From contig CM061064.1 in assembly GCA_030762895.1 (NCBI GenBank), positions 137,189,847 to 137,253,846 of the forward strand: 64,000 bases of DNA, read 5' to 3'. Position 1 is the first letter of the stretch, and each line of letters starts with the position of its first letter. Positions 20,592-32,912 of this stretch are shown here, piece by piece. The stretch is from Sophora flavescens. Taxonomy: Eukaryota; Streptophyta; Magnoliopsida; Fabales; Fabaceae. A program made the position numbers and the translations under genes. Below the pieces are notes generated by a model. That model saw only the letters and a program-made list of their open reading frames with translations, had not been told where the DNA came from and ran no database searches.

Positions 20592-23500
20592 TGTGACACC
20601 CTAACTTGGTCATCACATGGTTACCCTTTTTGCGGAAAAATACTCGTTTAAATGCTGGTCGATTTCGGAAAAAGATTATTCAACATACACAAGGTTACCA
20701 AAAAGGTACTTAATTTTTTTTTTTTTGAAAAGAAAAGAAGTAAAAGGTAAAGAAACTCACAACTTGAAAACGACAACAGATACATACATATAATATTGCC
20801 TCGAAAGGTCTTAGGTTTTAACATTACACCATGGCCTTAATCAATATGGCCAACAGAAAAGAAAACATAACTGAAACATAACTGAGAAGATAAGATAAAT
20901 AAAACACCAACTGGGAATGGGAATCTGGGAATCTAAACTCAAAAGAAAAGCTCAAAAGCCAAGACTAACGGACCACTCAAAACAAAGCCTCCAACCACTA
21001 CCGATGCCTACGACACTCGGAGTGGCCACAAACGCTCCCACAAGAAGAAGTCTCCGGCTCCGGGTCAATCACCTCTCCTCCGTCATCCAACGGGACATCC
21101 TCCTCCTCAATATCCAAAGGGTGATAACCCGCCTCGAGCTCCTCATCCCACCAGTCGTCTACCAGCTCATGAGGCTCCTCCTCAGGATCCTCTTCGGGAT
21201 CTTCTTCAGGATCTTCCTCCATCGGTTCCTCCTCTTCTGGCTCGGCAGGCTCCACGTGAGGGTGAAGTAGACCGGCTTCCTGTAGCGTGTTCACGTACAA
21301 CCATGGCGGTGGAAGAATCACGTTCCTGTATTCCACCGAGTGGATCCTCCTAACAGGCTCTCCATGTATATTAGCTTCAGTAGTAGTGATTGGCCCTCGG
21401 TAGGTCGCCGTAGTCGTATTCGCGTCCATCCTCCAATTCCCAATCCTGTCGGCCTCGTCAAAAGTCTCTGTCCGTGTGACCTCAGGTACAAGAGGGACAA
21501 GAGGGTCCATCTAAAGCATACGCATACCCGATACGAGGAAAATAAAAGAACATACAGACATGCAAGAGTGAGATACAGTCATAAGATATATCCCACAACA
21601 ACCATATACATGATACATGCAACACGAAATCAGATCAACAGTTAAAGCATGCATAATCATCATAATATAACAGTGTTATATCAAGGGGTCCTCAAGCCCG
21701 TACAATCAGTTTTCGAAAATATGCATGACACTTCAATATCCGGCTCTATCCTAATCTCATGAGATCACAACACCATGTTATCACTGGAGAAGATAGAGTT
21801 GGTCAAGCTCTGCCCACCGGGCTGTTGCCACCGCATCCTGATGCACCAGGCCTCTTGGTCAGACAATGCCACATGCCGTTAACGAAACAGCTAGCAATGT
21901 GACTGACTCTCAGATACCCCATGGGTATCCTCAATAAGCAAAGGCACGTCTGCCAGGGGAAATGCATATGAATAAAAACTTTCCTTTTAAGGTTTTTCTT
22001 TGTGTAAATATTTCACTGTCAAAGCTCAAAGCTAATGACTTAACATTATTTCCCATCACTTGAAAACTTAGAAACATAGGACACACGGTCAGAATGCTCA
22101 ATCACAACACCTAGACCGTGGCCGCAGTCAAGGTTTGTGGTAATGGAAATCAATATACTTTTAGTCATGTTTTACTTATCATGCTAAGGACAATAGCCCA
22201 CAACAACGGAAATCAGAACGAACTGTCCTCGATTCCGCGAATTGGACTTGAAGTCCATAACATTACGAACAGGACTTTACGGTCCCGAATTAACACTGAT
22301 CCAAGATCACGTGCTAAGCATGGAAAACTAGAGGCGACGTCTCACGTCTAGATTCCTATTCTTTTACTACTTATCTTTCATTTGACGAAAACAATTTTCG
22401 AAATCGAAAGCCTCGATACCCTATGCTGGCTATCGGAAAGTTTCTAAATCATTTGGGAGAAAACCTTTTCTTTTGAAAATCCTTTATAAAACGTTTTTGA
22501 AACACTTTTAACTTTGAAAATCCCCCAATAGGATATCGTAAAATATTTTCGAAAGTTTTCACTTAAAACACATAGTTCGAAAAGGGTTTTTCTCTTGCAT
22601 TCTAGAAATCACTAAAACTATATTGTCACATAAAACAAGTACTTTTAAACATTCAAGCTTTTTGGGAAAGAACACCCATCCTTTAATCTTCAAAGCTTAT
22701 TAAGGTTTTTAATCCTTATTAATGATTGAGCACAGGCACACGTCCGGCTTAGCAAACTTCAAACAACAACAGCAGTATGTACACATATATATATTCACAG
22801 TTCAATGCCAATATCACAGTTCATCACAGTTATACATCTCAACATATAACATAACATTTCAGATAATCCAGTAACTCAATAGCAGTCAAGTAAACAATTA
22901 ATCAAATACACACATGCATACAGTTATTGAATATCTTTCGGAAATCCCCTCTTACCTCAAAAGACGATAAGGGTTCCGACTACGAAAACTAAGGATCACG
23001 AACGTCCGCGTCAGAATACGAATCTAAGGTTACACACATGAAACCATAGGTTAGATTTTTAATCAAAGAACACTAGCCACAAGGCATAGGTTCGGTTTTC
23101 AACAATGGTTTTGGATTAAGGTTTCCAAAAATCATGCAACTTATGGATTTATGATCCTTAAGTGCTAGGAGTTCTTAAACACCAAAAGTTTAACAAGTTT
23201 GAATCAAGAATCCCACTAAGTCATCAACTTAGGGTTTCGGTTTTCATCCTCTAAAATAGGTTAGGATGTTCTAAATTCTCCAATCTCTTTAGGTTAGCGT
23301 CCATACCTAGTAAGGAGCCTAAAACCTTGATCATTTTGGAAAAATGAAAAAAATCAAATACCCTAGGCCACAAACACTACCATTCGGCCTTGAGTAAAAA
23401 TGAGGGTTAGAGGTTTTCAAACTTTCCAATCTCTTGGATCTAGCATCCTTATACATCAAGGAGCCCAAATCCATGATCACTTTGGAAAAACCTCAAAGTA

Positions 23501-24664
23501 CATATAACAAAACACTTAGAGTTTTCACTTTTTCATGAAAATACATAAAAGTTTCTAAACTTTTCCAATCACTTAAACCTAGCATCCTTATGTTCATAGG
23601 AGCTCTTGGTCATGATCATGTTGGAATAACACTCAAACACAAGCTTAACCAAGCAAAGATGAAACAAAACTCATATGGCACAAAAGACATAGATTCTGTC
23701 CAGTACAGAAAATGGTGTTCGAGATATTTGTTTTCCACAAGATTTTAGTATGTTGTAGAGGAAGTAAAAATAAGAATATAGAAATTAGTTTCACCTCAAT
23801 CGGAGTTTTCTACAATTTTTGAGAATTTTTTGAAGTTTAAAAGCATATTATGAACTCAAAACATCAACTATGAAAATAAAGCCAAAACTTGAAAAACAAA
23901 TGGTATAGGGACATTACCCTTACCAATATGAACAACTTTGATGAAGAATACAACTTGAAAAACTTAGTAAAAATGGTACCTTTAGTTGTGTGAAGAAGAA
24001 GATGAATAGTTGCAAAAAAAATGTTTTTGTGAAAGGAAGCAAAAGTGTGAAATGGTTACACTTTGAAACTTAAATAGAAGAAGGAAAAGAGAGGGGGAGG
24101 GCGTCAGTTTTGGGGCAGATTGGAGGGGAGAGAAGAGCTTGACTTGGTTGAGAAGAAAGGAGGTATGGTGTAGGTAAGGTGTGTGTAAGAAAGTATGGTG
24201 ATTTGACTTGATTGGTGTAAGGAAGGTATGGCCATGGACATGCCTATGTCATAGCCTTCACATCAGTCAATCTACTCCATTTTTGCTCTGCTCCAACATG
24301 CATCAGATGAATTTTCCGATCGTATTTCCCGACGATTCGCCCGGGTAATACTCGGAAATTCGGCCCCGAACAAGATTTTTCAAAACACTCCAAACCCACA
24401 CAAAACATAAAAAAAAAACACTAATCGTCTCGTTCACGAGTCAATATTAGGTCTCTAGCTCAGTAAACTCGTACTGGCTTTGAAAACCCAGACTGGCTTT
24501 CGTCTGAATTTTATACCGAAAATTTTACTGTGACTTCATACAGTAAAATAACACAAGAAAATGATTTTATTTAAAATAAAATCATCCTCTGGATTTTATC
24601 ACAATTAAATACATTAAAGCATGCATTTACTAATAATTAAGCACACGAAAAACAGGGTGTTACA
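20592..24664 (-). mobile_element. 4.1-kb solo-LTR-like element D2 inserted in the left copia
   Basis: On the plus strand it starts TGTGACACCCTAACTTGG and ends GGGTGTTACA, with GATTG at 20587-20591 and 24665-24669. The undisturbed right copia copy reads straight through GCATTGGATTGCATAGG at about 30440-30456, confirming the insertion point. Read on the minus strand it begins TGTAACACCCTGTTTTTCGTG and shares several blocks with D1. It carries an acidic ORF toward its 3' end and a TATTTAAG promoter-like box near 24070. No pol or primer site; probably a solo LTR. Confidence 0.82.
20998..21510 (-). CDS. Acidic 170-aa ORF in element D2
   Basis: MDPLVPLVPEVTRTETFDEA begins the frame at 21510. The middle has YRNVILPPPWLYVNTLQEAG, followed by a very acidic stretch of repeated EDPEEDPEED type, then EELEAGYHPLDIEEEDVPLD. 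The end is Cys/His-containing, SSCGSVCGHSECRRHR (C-x3-C-x3-C with a final H; possibly a small zinc site). No known domain recognised. It lies where D1 has a 42-residue acidic ORF with the same MD start. Located inside a solo-LTR-like element, it could be an LTR-encoded accessory protein or a fortuitous long frame. The full length without a stop and the structured composition favour a real, now possibly fossil, coding sequence. Confidence 0.45.
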   Translation of the reverse strand: MDPLVPLVPEVTRTETFDEADRIGNWRMDANTTTATYRGPITTTEANIHGEPVRRIHSVEYRNVILPPPWLYVNTLQEAGLLHPHVEPAEPEEEEPMEEDPEEDPEEDPEEEPHELVDDWWDEELEAGYHPLDIEEEDVPLDDGGEVIDPEPETSSCGSVCGHSECRRHR

Positions 24665-25992
24665 GATTGCATAGGGGTTTTCATGAGCTTTGCATTTTCC
24701 ATTTTGTACTTCTTGAGTAATTCCCTAGTACATTTTTGTTGATGAATGTAAATTCCATGACTTGTCTGCTTGATTTGTAATCCAAGGAAGAACTTCAGTT
24801 CTCCCATCATGCTCATCTCAAATTCAGCTTGCATTAGATTTGAAAATTCCTTGCACATCTTTTCATTAGTTGCTCCAAAAATAATATCATCAACATATAT
24901 TTGAACTATAATAAAGTTCTCTTTAGAGCATTTCTTGAACAGAGTAGTGTCTACTTGTCCTCTAGTAAAACCATTATGCATGAGAAAAGAACTGAGTCTA
25001 TCATACTATGCTCTAGGTGCTTGTTTCCAACCATATAATACCTTTTTAAGTTTGAAAACGTGATCTGGTTTATCAGTATCCTCAAAACCAGGGGGTTGTT
25101 TAACATACACTTCTTCTTCAATTATACCATTTCGAAAAGCACTTTTTACATCCATTTGAAACAGAGTAATTTGGTGTTGTGTAGCATATGACATTAAAAT
25201 GTGTATGACTTATATTCTAGCTACAGGTGTAAAGGTTTCATTATAATCAATACCTTCTTGTTGGTTATAGCCTTTAGCTACTAACCTCGCCTTATTTCTG
25301 ACAACCTTACCATCTTCATCCAATTTGTTTCTGAAGACCCATCTTGTTCCAATAACCGACTTGTTTTTAGGCTTAGAGACAAGAGTCCAGACATCATTTC
25401 TAGTGAACTGGTTAAGTTCTTCTTGCATAGCAAGAACCCAGCTTTCATCCTCAAGAGCTTCATCAATGCGTTTAGGCTCCAAATCTGAAATAAAGGCCAC
25501 ATTGCTTGATTCTCTTAATGTGGATCTGGTTCTTAATCCTTCAGAAGGATTTCCAATAATAAGATCCTTAGGATGATGAGTGTTGAACTTCCAATCCCTT
25601 TTGAGATCAACATGAAGATCTTGACTTGTCTGCTAACTCGTCTGCTCCACTTGTCTGGCAGCCTCAAGCACAGGTTCTGTTTTGGTTAGATCGGGTTGTT
25701 GACATTCTGGCTTGTTTAAATCAAGACCTGCAAGATCATCTTCTAGCTCTGATAGTTCTTTATCAGTCATTAATCCATCATTGAATTTACCATGAACAGA
25801 TTCTTCAATGATACAAGTTCTTGAATTGTAAACTCTAAAAGCCTTAGACTTTTCAGAATAACCTACGACAATACCTTTATCTACCTTAGAATCAAACTTT
25901 CCAAGATTATCTCTGGTATTCAGAATAAAACATTCACATCCAAAAAGCATGAAAATAAGATATGTTGGGACTTTTTCCTTTCCATAATTCAT
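24665..25992 (-). pseudogene. Left copia: integrase C-terminus and reverse transcriptase (broken)
   Basis: From upstream to downstream on the minus strand: the FGCECFILNTRDNLGKFD region (25992-25633); an RT N-terminus SWVLAMQEELNQFTRNDVW, WVFRNKLDEDGKVVRNKARL (25500-25210); QMDVKSAFRNGIIEEEVYV (25194-25006); and VQIYVDDIIFGATNEK with ELKFFLGLQIKQ (24981-24670). The YVDD catalytic box is intact, but stops between segments (about 25010, 25205 and 25625) break the polyprotein. Downstream it is interrupted by element D2. Confidence 0.88.
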
Positions 25993-26995
25993 AAGGAGTC
26001 CTTTTTAGAAAAGGCCTAATAAGTATTCTGTTTTGTACATAACAAGCAGTGTTTACATCTTCTGCCCAGAAGTACTTAGGGAGATTATTTTCATTGAGCA
26101 TAGATCTGGTCATCTCTTGCAGAGATCTGTTCTTTCTCTCAACCACTCCATTTTGCTGTTGAGTTCTAGGTGCAGAGAAATTGTGAGAGATACCATTCTC
26201 CTCACAGAATTGTCTAAACTGCTCATTTTCAAACTCTCCCCCATGATCACTTCTAAGGTTAGACATACAGAAACCCTGCCCATTTTGTACTCTTTTGCAA
26301 AATACTGAGAAAACCTTAAAAGACTCATCCTTGTGTGTTAGGAAGAGTACCCATGTGTATCTAGAATAGTCATCAACTATGACAAATCCATATTTTCTTC
26401 CAACCAGGCTGGCAACACTAACTGGTCCAAACAGATCCATGTGTAACAATTGAAGAGGTCTAGAGGTTGATACTTGGTTTTTAGATTTAAAACTTGATTT
26501 TATCTGTTTACCTCTCTGACATGCATCACACAAGACATCATTCTTAAAACTAATATCAGGCAATCCTCTCAATAGATTATTCCTTTTTAATTCAGAAATT
26601 AGTTTCATACTAGCATGTCCTAGTTTCTTATGCCATAACCATCTCTCATCCTCTTTAGACATCAGACAGGTTACACTTTGATCTGAGAGATCAGACAGTT
26701 CAATCTTATAAAGATTTTTTTGCCTTTTAGCTGAAAATAGGGTTTTGCCACAACAGTCTTTAACTAGGCATACATCCTTGGTAAAGGAAACATCAAAACC
26801 ACTATCACGTAATTGACTTATGCTAAGCAAATTGTGTCTTAATCCTTTAACCATAAGAACATTAGATATAGAGGGAAGAGGGGGACCACCAATAGTACCG
26901 ATTCCTATAACTTTCCCTTTCCGATTCCCTCCGAAGGCAACGTGTCCTCCTTTCTTTAGTTGGAGGACTAGGAACATAGACCTTTCTCCTGTCAT
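25934..26995 (-). pseudogene. Left copia: protease end and integrase core, 353 aa
   Basis: An uninterrupted minus-strand frame. HMTGERSMF, the tail of the protease DSG..RHMT motif, lies at its start. A gag-pre-integrase zinc region follows (HKKLGHAS..., CDACQRGKQ), then the integrase core with the DD35E residues in LLHMDLFGPVS, LRSDHGGEFE and QQNGVVERKNRS. It ends at a frameshift (YFHAFWM instead of the FHAFGCECF of the right copy). The core is intact but the protein is not continuous with RT. Confidence 0.9.
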
Positions 26996-27139
26996 ATGAC
27001 GCGAGCAGCCACTGTCCAGGTACTAGTAGTGGTGTTTTCTTTGTTTTGTTGAGGACATCTGCAACAAAAATTATTTGATCTGTAGGTACCCATATTTTTC
27101 TGGGTCCTTTTCTGTTAGTTCTAGGAGTCTGTGAAGACT

Positions 27140-27398
27140 TCCTTCTCTTCTTATGGATACACTTAGACATAACATGTCCAGTTTTTCCACAGAAGTTACA
27201 AACAGGTGTAGCTTTGGTTACATCTGTAATGAATGGACCATCTGTAATGACATCCCAAAGATCAGAGTTTGTAGATAGAATGAACCATTAAAATCTATCT
27301 TTCCAATAGCTGTAGTTTTCTCCATTGAAGTAAGGAGGTCTGGTTAGGGAAGCTCCTTCAGTCTGGTGACTTCCACTTGAACTAGCTCCAACAGTCAT
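27140..27398 (-). pseudogene. Left copia: gag with large internal deletion
   Basis: The minus-strand ATG at 27398 begins MTVGASSSGSH, then RPPYFNGENYSYWKDRF, the normal copia gag N-terminus, followed by a TAA. After SDLWDVITDGPF the sequence jumps directly to VTKATPVCNFCGKTGHVMSK, the zinc knuckle. The whole coiled-coil middle present in the right copy at 38241-38857 is missing. Confidence 0.88.
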
Positions 27399-27451
27399 GT
27401 CTATTCTTCAGTACCTTTTACCTACACTGTTAGATGCTCAACCCAGAGGCT

Positions 27452-27465
27452 GAGCTCTGATACCA
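27452..27465 (-). other. Primer-binding site (tRNA-iMet) of left copia
   Basis: The minus strand reads TGGTATCAGAGCTC two bases after the LTR B end TATTTCA; complementary to initiator tRNA-Met. Confidence 0.92.
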
Positions 27466-27467
27466 AC

Positions 27468-29327
27468 TGAAATAGACAACTATAAACACGAGAAGGGGGG
27501 TTGAATTGTGTTTATCAGAATTTAAACAAAGTTGAAATCTATTTACAAACAGAAGCTTAGTTCAGACGAGTGGAAAGAATACAAGACAGACATGTGGCTC
27601 GTCTGATGAAATTTTAACAGTGACCTTGGCAAACACACCACTTGCTAAACGTATAATAAAACTAAAGCAACTGAAGAGTTTAAGGAAAGAGAGATTGACA
27701 CAGATATTTATCCTGGTTCACTCTTCAAAGCAAAGAGCTACGTCCAGTCCTTGGCAGCACCAAAATTTATCAACTATAACTGATTAGGTTACAGACTCAA
27801 GTATTGTTTGCACACCTAGCCTCTTCAGGCTCCAAGACAAGTATTGTTTGCACACCTAGCCTCTTCAGGCTCAAGACAAGTATTCTTTGCACACTTAGCC
27901 TCTTCAGGCTCACTCAGGTTTGTTTGAGTGATTTGGTTTGTAATGAATACAACTTAGACAGACAGAACTTTCACTAACACTCAGAGAGTGGTTTAAATGT
28001 AAAGCTTAGGAAAGTCTGCGTAATGACTTCAAATGATTGAAGAATAAAGAATGAAAGAATGAAGATATTAATGCACGGAGTAATGGCTTTTAAAAGCAAT
28101 GCGTATTCTCTTCTTCTTCATCTTCAATGACTTCTGTATTTATAGTCTTCAAGCATTTAGGATCCGTTAGAGACATTCCCTCAGATGTTGGCTTCAAGAA
28201 GAACTTCATTAAATGTAATAGAGTCGTTCTGGGAAGCCACTAATGCAATAGGAACGTTGGTTGTACTCTAACATGAAGGATCATGGCTTTATGCATCGTG
28301 ATACAGCCATATCAGAGTTGTGCAGAGAGCTTTTTTTACTTTGCTGAGTACACTTCGCTTTTCATGTAAGGACCAAAGGTACTAGGGAATAAAGCATGTT
28401 GGAAGCATTCTTTAACATTTTCTTTGTTTCTGATTATCCAAGGTTGCTTGAGAGAGTAACTTCTGACTTTTCTTGATAAGCGTGAAACTGAGTAGAAGAG
28501 AAGGCTTCAAGTCTCTTTCTGGTTCTTGAAATAAGATTCTGATAATTCTTATAGAATTTGAATTCATAAGATAAGTGCTTCCATCTTTAAAAAAACCGCA
28601 TCTATCTAGCCATTTAAGATTTTTCATTCGGGCTAGATGAGCTTCATATTAAGGACTCAGCAAGTCCAAAGACCAGTGTGGACGAGCGCTTCTGTCACCT
28701 TAGTGGACGAGCACTTCTGTTACTTTATTGGACGAGCGCCTCTGTTACTTTAGTAGACGAGCGCCTCTGTCACTTTAGTAGACGACCACTTGTGTCACTT
28801 TAGTAGACGAGCGCTTGTGTCACTTTAGTGGACGACCGCTTGTGTCACTTTAGTGGACGCAAGTGTCTATCTCTTGCGTTTTGGACGTGCGCTTCAATCA
28901 CTACAGTGCTGGACGTTTGTTTCAATCACTTGTGTGTTGGACGTGCGCTTCTATCACTTGAGTGTTGGACGTGTGCTTCTATCACTTGAGTGTTGGACGT
29001 GCTCTTCAACCACTACAATGTTGGACGTTTGTTTCAATCACTTGTGTGTTGGACGTGCGCTTTAATCACTTAAGTGTTGGACGTTTGCTTCAATCACTAT
29101 AGTGTTGGACGTTTGCTTCAATCACTACAGTGTTGAACATGTGCTTGTTTCACTTTGTTGGACGTGTGCTTGTTTCACTTTGTTGGACGTCTGCTTCTTA
29201 CAGTTTTAATCTGCACACTAGATTGACAGGTTAGCAACCAATATGAAGGTTAATTAAATCATTAACCAATGTTTAGTTCTCATCAAAACTTAGGGAAATG
29301 CACATCAGACTTTTTAGAGACTTAACA
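27468..29327 (-). repeat. Copia LTR B (central, complete, shared)
   Basis: 1860 bp, TGTTAAG...TATTTCA on the minus strand. Flanked by a primer site on one side and a polypurine tract on the other. Carries both minisatellite arrays. Confidence 0.92.
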
Positions 29328-29731
29328 ATCTCCCCCTTTTTGATGATGACAAACATTGAGATGATTTAATGAACCTCGGAAAATATCAACCAAGAAAATA
29401 GCATATATCAGATAGGTTGAAATTTTCTTAAGCGAACAGGTCATATCATATTCATTCTCCCATTCTCCTATAACATATTTCTATCACGAATCTCAATTTC
29501 TCCTATTCTCTCCCTTTTGTCAACATCAAGAAGGGTTATCAAGTTTTATTTATGAGATATGTTAAAGGCAAGATAACATGTTAAGAAAATCATAGTAATG
29601 CAGCAAGCATATTAGACATATTCCACTTAAACTATTGTATCATTACTCCCCCTGAACTAATGCTTAGTTAAAAGAACATGTATATAGGAGTAATGACAGA
29701 TTTAGCATAGAGAGGTTAACATTCATACATG
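29328..29731 (-). other. Copia 3' untranslated region and polypurine tract
   Basis: The minus strand ends AAAAAGGGGGAGAT at 29342-29328 before LTR B. No ORF. The same 400-bp stretch is found at 19443-19865. Confidence 0.8.
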
Positions 29732-30640
29732 TCATTCAACAATGCAATGCATGTTTAGATTATCTCTAATAAATAAAAACATTTCTTCTGCTAGGGGTTT
29801 AGTGAAAATATCAGCCCATTGATTTTCAGTTTTAACAAACTTAATATCAAAGATGCCTTTCTGAACATAATCCCTAATAAAATGATGTTTGATTTCAATA
29901 TGCTTAGCCTTAGAATGTTGAATTGGATTTTTAGTTAAGCATATAGAACTGGAATTATCACACCATACAGATATGTTATGTTCATAAATGGAGTAATCCT
30001 CAAGATGATGTTTTACCCATAAGAGTTGAGAGCAGCAACTAGCAGCAGAGATGTATTCTGCTTCAGCAGTAGACAGGGCAGTGGTTGTCTGCCTCTTGCT
30101 TGACCATGAGACTAAAATTGCTCCAATGAAGTGACATCCTCCACTGGTTCTTTTTCTTTCTATTCTGTCTCCGGCAATGTCAGCATCACAATATCCCACT
30201 AATATGTATTTTTTTGATCTTAAATACAGCAAACCAAGATTAGTTGTTCCAAGCAAATATCTAAATATTCTTTTAACAGCCTTAAGATGAGATTCTCTAG
30301 GATCAGATTGGAATCTAGCACATATACAGACACTAAATTGAATGTCAGGTCTGCTTGAAGTTAAGTACAGTAGAGAGCCAATCATACATCTGTAGACAGT
30401 TTGATCTACCTTTTTTCCATCATCATCTTTGCTTAGTTTTGCATTGGATTGCATAGGGGTTTTCATGAGTTTGGCATTTTCCATTTTGTACTTCTTGAGT
30501 ATCTCCTTGGTATATTTTTGTTGATGAATGTAAATTCCATCACTTGTCTGCTTGATTTGTAATCCAAGGAAGAACTTCAATTCTCCCATCATGCTCATCT
30601 CAAATTCAGCTTGCATTAGATTTGAAAATTCCTTGCACAT
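29732..30640 (-). pseudogene. Right copia: RT C-terminus and complete RNase H, 302 aa
   Basis: Open minus-strand frame with MCKEFSNLMQAEFEMSMMGE and ELKFFLGLQIKQT (RT connection), MIGSLLYLTSSRPDIQFSVC, YCDADIAGDRIERKRTSGGC, LSTAEAEYISAASCCSQLL and CDNSSSICLTKNPIQHSKAK, ending WADIFTKPLAEEMF. All RNase H landmarks (D, E, D) are present. The YVDD box upstream (about 30660-30690) lies in the same frame context, but a stop near 30740 (CHLVK instead of CPLVK spacing) separates it from the next segment. Confidence 0.9.
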
Positions 30641-30739
30641 CTTTTCATTAGTTGCTCCAAAAATAATATCATCAACATATATTTGAACTATAATAAAGTT
30701 CTCTTTAGAGCATTTCTTGAACAGAGTAGTGTCTACTTG

Positions 30740-31756
30740 TCATCTAGTAAAACCATTATGCATGAGAAAAGAACTGAGTCTATCATACCATGCTCTAGGT
30801 GCTTGTTTCAAACCATATAATGCCTTTTTAAGTTTGAAAACGTGATCTGGTTTATCAGTATCCTCAAAACCAGGGGGTTGTTTAACATACACTTCTTCTT
30901 CATTTATACCATTTAGAAAAGCACTTTTTACATCCTTTTGAAATAGAGTAATTTGGTGTTGTGCAACATATGACATTAAAATGCGTATGGCTTATATTCT
31001 AGCTTCAGGTGCAAAGGTTTCAGTATAATCAATACCTTCTTGTTGGTTATAGCCTTGAGCTACTAACCTTGCCTTATTTCTGACAACTTTACCATCTTCA
31101 TCCAATTTGTTTCTGAAGACCCATCTTGTTCCAATAACCGACTTGTTTTTAGGCTTAGAGACAAGAGTCCAGACATCATTTCTGGTGAACTGGTTAATTT
31201 CTTCTTGCATAGCAAGAATCTAGCTTTCATCCTCAAGAGCTTCTTCAATGCGTTTAGGCTCCAAATCTGAAATAAAGGCCACATTGCTTGATTCTCTTAA
31301 TGTGGATCTGGTTCTTACTCCTTCAGAAGGATTTCCAATAACAAGATCCTTAGGATGATGAGTGTTGAACTTCCAATCCCTTTTGACATCAACATGAAGA
31401 TCTTGACTTGTCTGCTCCCCTTTTATGTCAGTCTCAAGCACAGGTTCTGTTTTGGTTAAATCGGGTTGTTGACTTTCTGGCTTGTTTATATTAAGACCTG
31501 CATGATCATCTTCTAGATCTTATAGTTCTTTATCAGTTTTTAATCCATCATTGAATTTACCATGAACAGATTCTTCAATGATACAAGTTCTTGAATTGTA
31601 AACTCTAAAAGCCTTCGACTTTTCAGAATAACCTATGAAAATACCTTTATCTACCTTAGAATCAAACTTTCCAAGATTATCTCTGGTATTCAGAATAAAA
31701 CATTCACATCCAAAAGCATGAAAATAAGATATGTTGGGGCTTTTTCCTTTCGACAA
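30740..31756 (-). pseudogene. Right copia: RT N-terminus and integrase C-terminus (broken)
   Basis: Segments: MSKGKSPNISYFHAFGCECF (31756-31520), DIKGEQTSQDLHVDVKRDWK (31441-31220), MQEEINQFTRNDVWTLVSKP (31210-30992) and QKDVKSAFLNGINEEEVYVK (30976-30740). Stops lie at about 31515, 31215 and 30990. Several are single-base differences from the left copy, which is open at those sites, so the two copies decayed independently. Confidence 0.87.
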
Positions 31757-32912
31757 TTCATAAGGTGTCCTTTTTAGAAAAGGCCTAATAAGTATTTTGT
31801 TTTGTACTTAACAAGCAGTGTTTACATCTTCTACCCAGAAGTACTTGGGGAGATTATTATCATTGAGCATAGATCTGGTCATCTCTTGCAGAGATCTGTT
31901 CTTTCTCTCAACCACTCCATTTTGCTATTGAGTTCTAGGTGTAGAGAAATTGTGAGAGATTCCATTCTCCTCACAGAACTGTCTAAACTGCTCATTTTCA
32001 AATTCTCCCTCATGATCACTTCTAAGGGTAGAAATACAGAAACCCTACTCATTTTGTACTCTTTTGCAGAATACCGAGAAAGCCTTAAAAGACTCATCCT
32101 TGTGTGTTAGGAAGAATACCCATGTGTATCTAGAATAGTCATCAACTATGACAAATCCATATTTTCTTCCAGCCAGGCTGGCAACACTAACTGGTCCAAA
32201 CATATCCATGGTAACAATTGAAGAGGTCTAGAGGTTGATACTTGGTTTTTAGATTTGAAACTTGATTTTATCCGTTTACCTCTCTGACATGCATCACACA
32301 AGACATCTTTCTTAAAACTAATATCAGGCAATCCTCTCACGAGATTATTCCTTTTTAATTCAGAAATTAGCTTCATACTAGCATGTCCTAGTTTCTTATG
32401 CCATAACCATCTCTCATCCTCTTTAGACATCAGACAGGTTACACTTTGATCTGAGAGATAAGACAGTTCTATCTTATAAAGATTTTGTTGCCTTTTAGCT
32501 GAAAAGAGGGTTTTACCACAACAGTCTTTAACTATGCATACATCCTTGGTAAAGGAAACATCAAAACCACTATCACATAATTGACTTATGCTAAGCAAAT
32601 TGTGTCTTAATCCTTTAACCATAAGAACATTAGATATAGAGGGAAGAGGGGGTTTACCACCAATAGTACTGATTCCTATAACTTTCCCTTTCCGATTCCC
32701 TCCGAAGGCAACGTGTCCTCCTTTTTTAAGTTGGAGGTCTAGGAACATAGACCTTTCTCCTGTCATATGACGCGAGCAGCCACTGTCCAGGTACCAGCAG
32801 TGTTGTTTTCTTTGTTTTGTTGAGGACATCTGCAACAAAAATTATTTGATCTGTAGGTACCCATATTTTTCTGGGTCCTTTTCTGTTAGTTCTAGGAGTC
32901 TGTGAAGACTTA
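31757..32912 (-). pseudogene. Right copia: protease and integrase core (broken)
   Basis: WYLDSGCSRHMTGERSMF gives a complete protease active-site motif (DSG), followed by GAG-pre-integrase HKKLGHAS and CDACQRGKR. Frameshift near 32205 (LLPWICLDQL instead of LLHMDLFGP) destroys the first integrase Asp; DHEGEF replaces the expected DHGGEF and a stop replaces the Q in QQNGVVE (about 31925). The reading is cut at 32912 by element C and continues at 38241. Confidence 0.87.
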
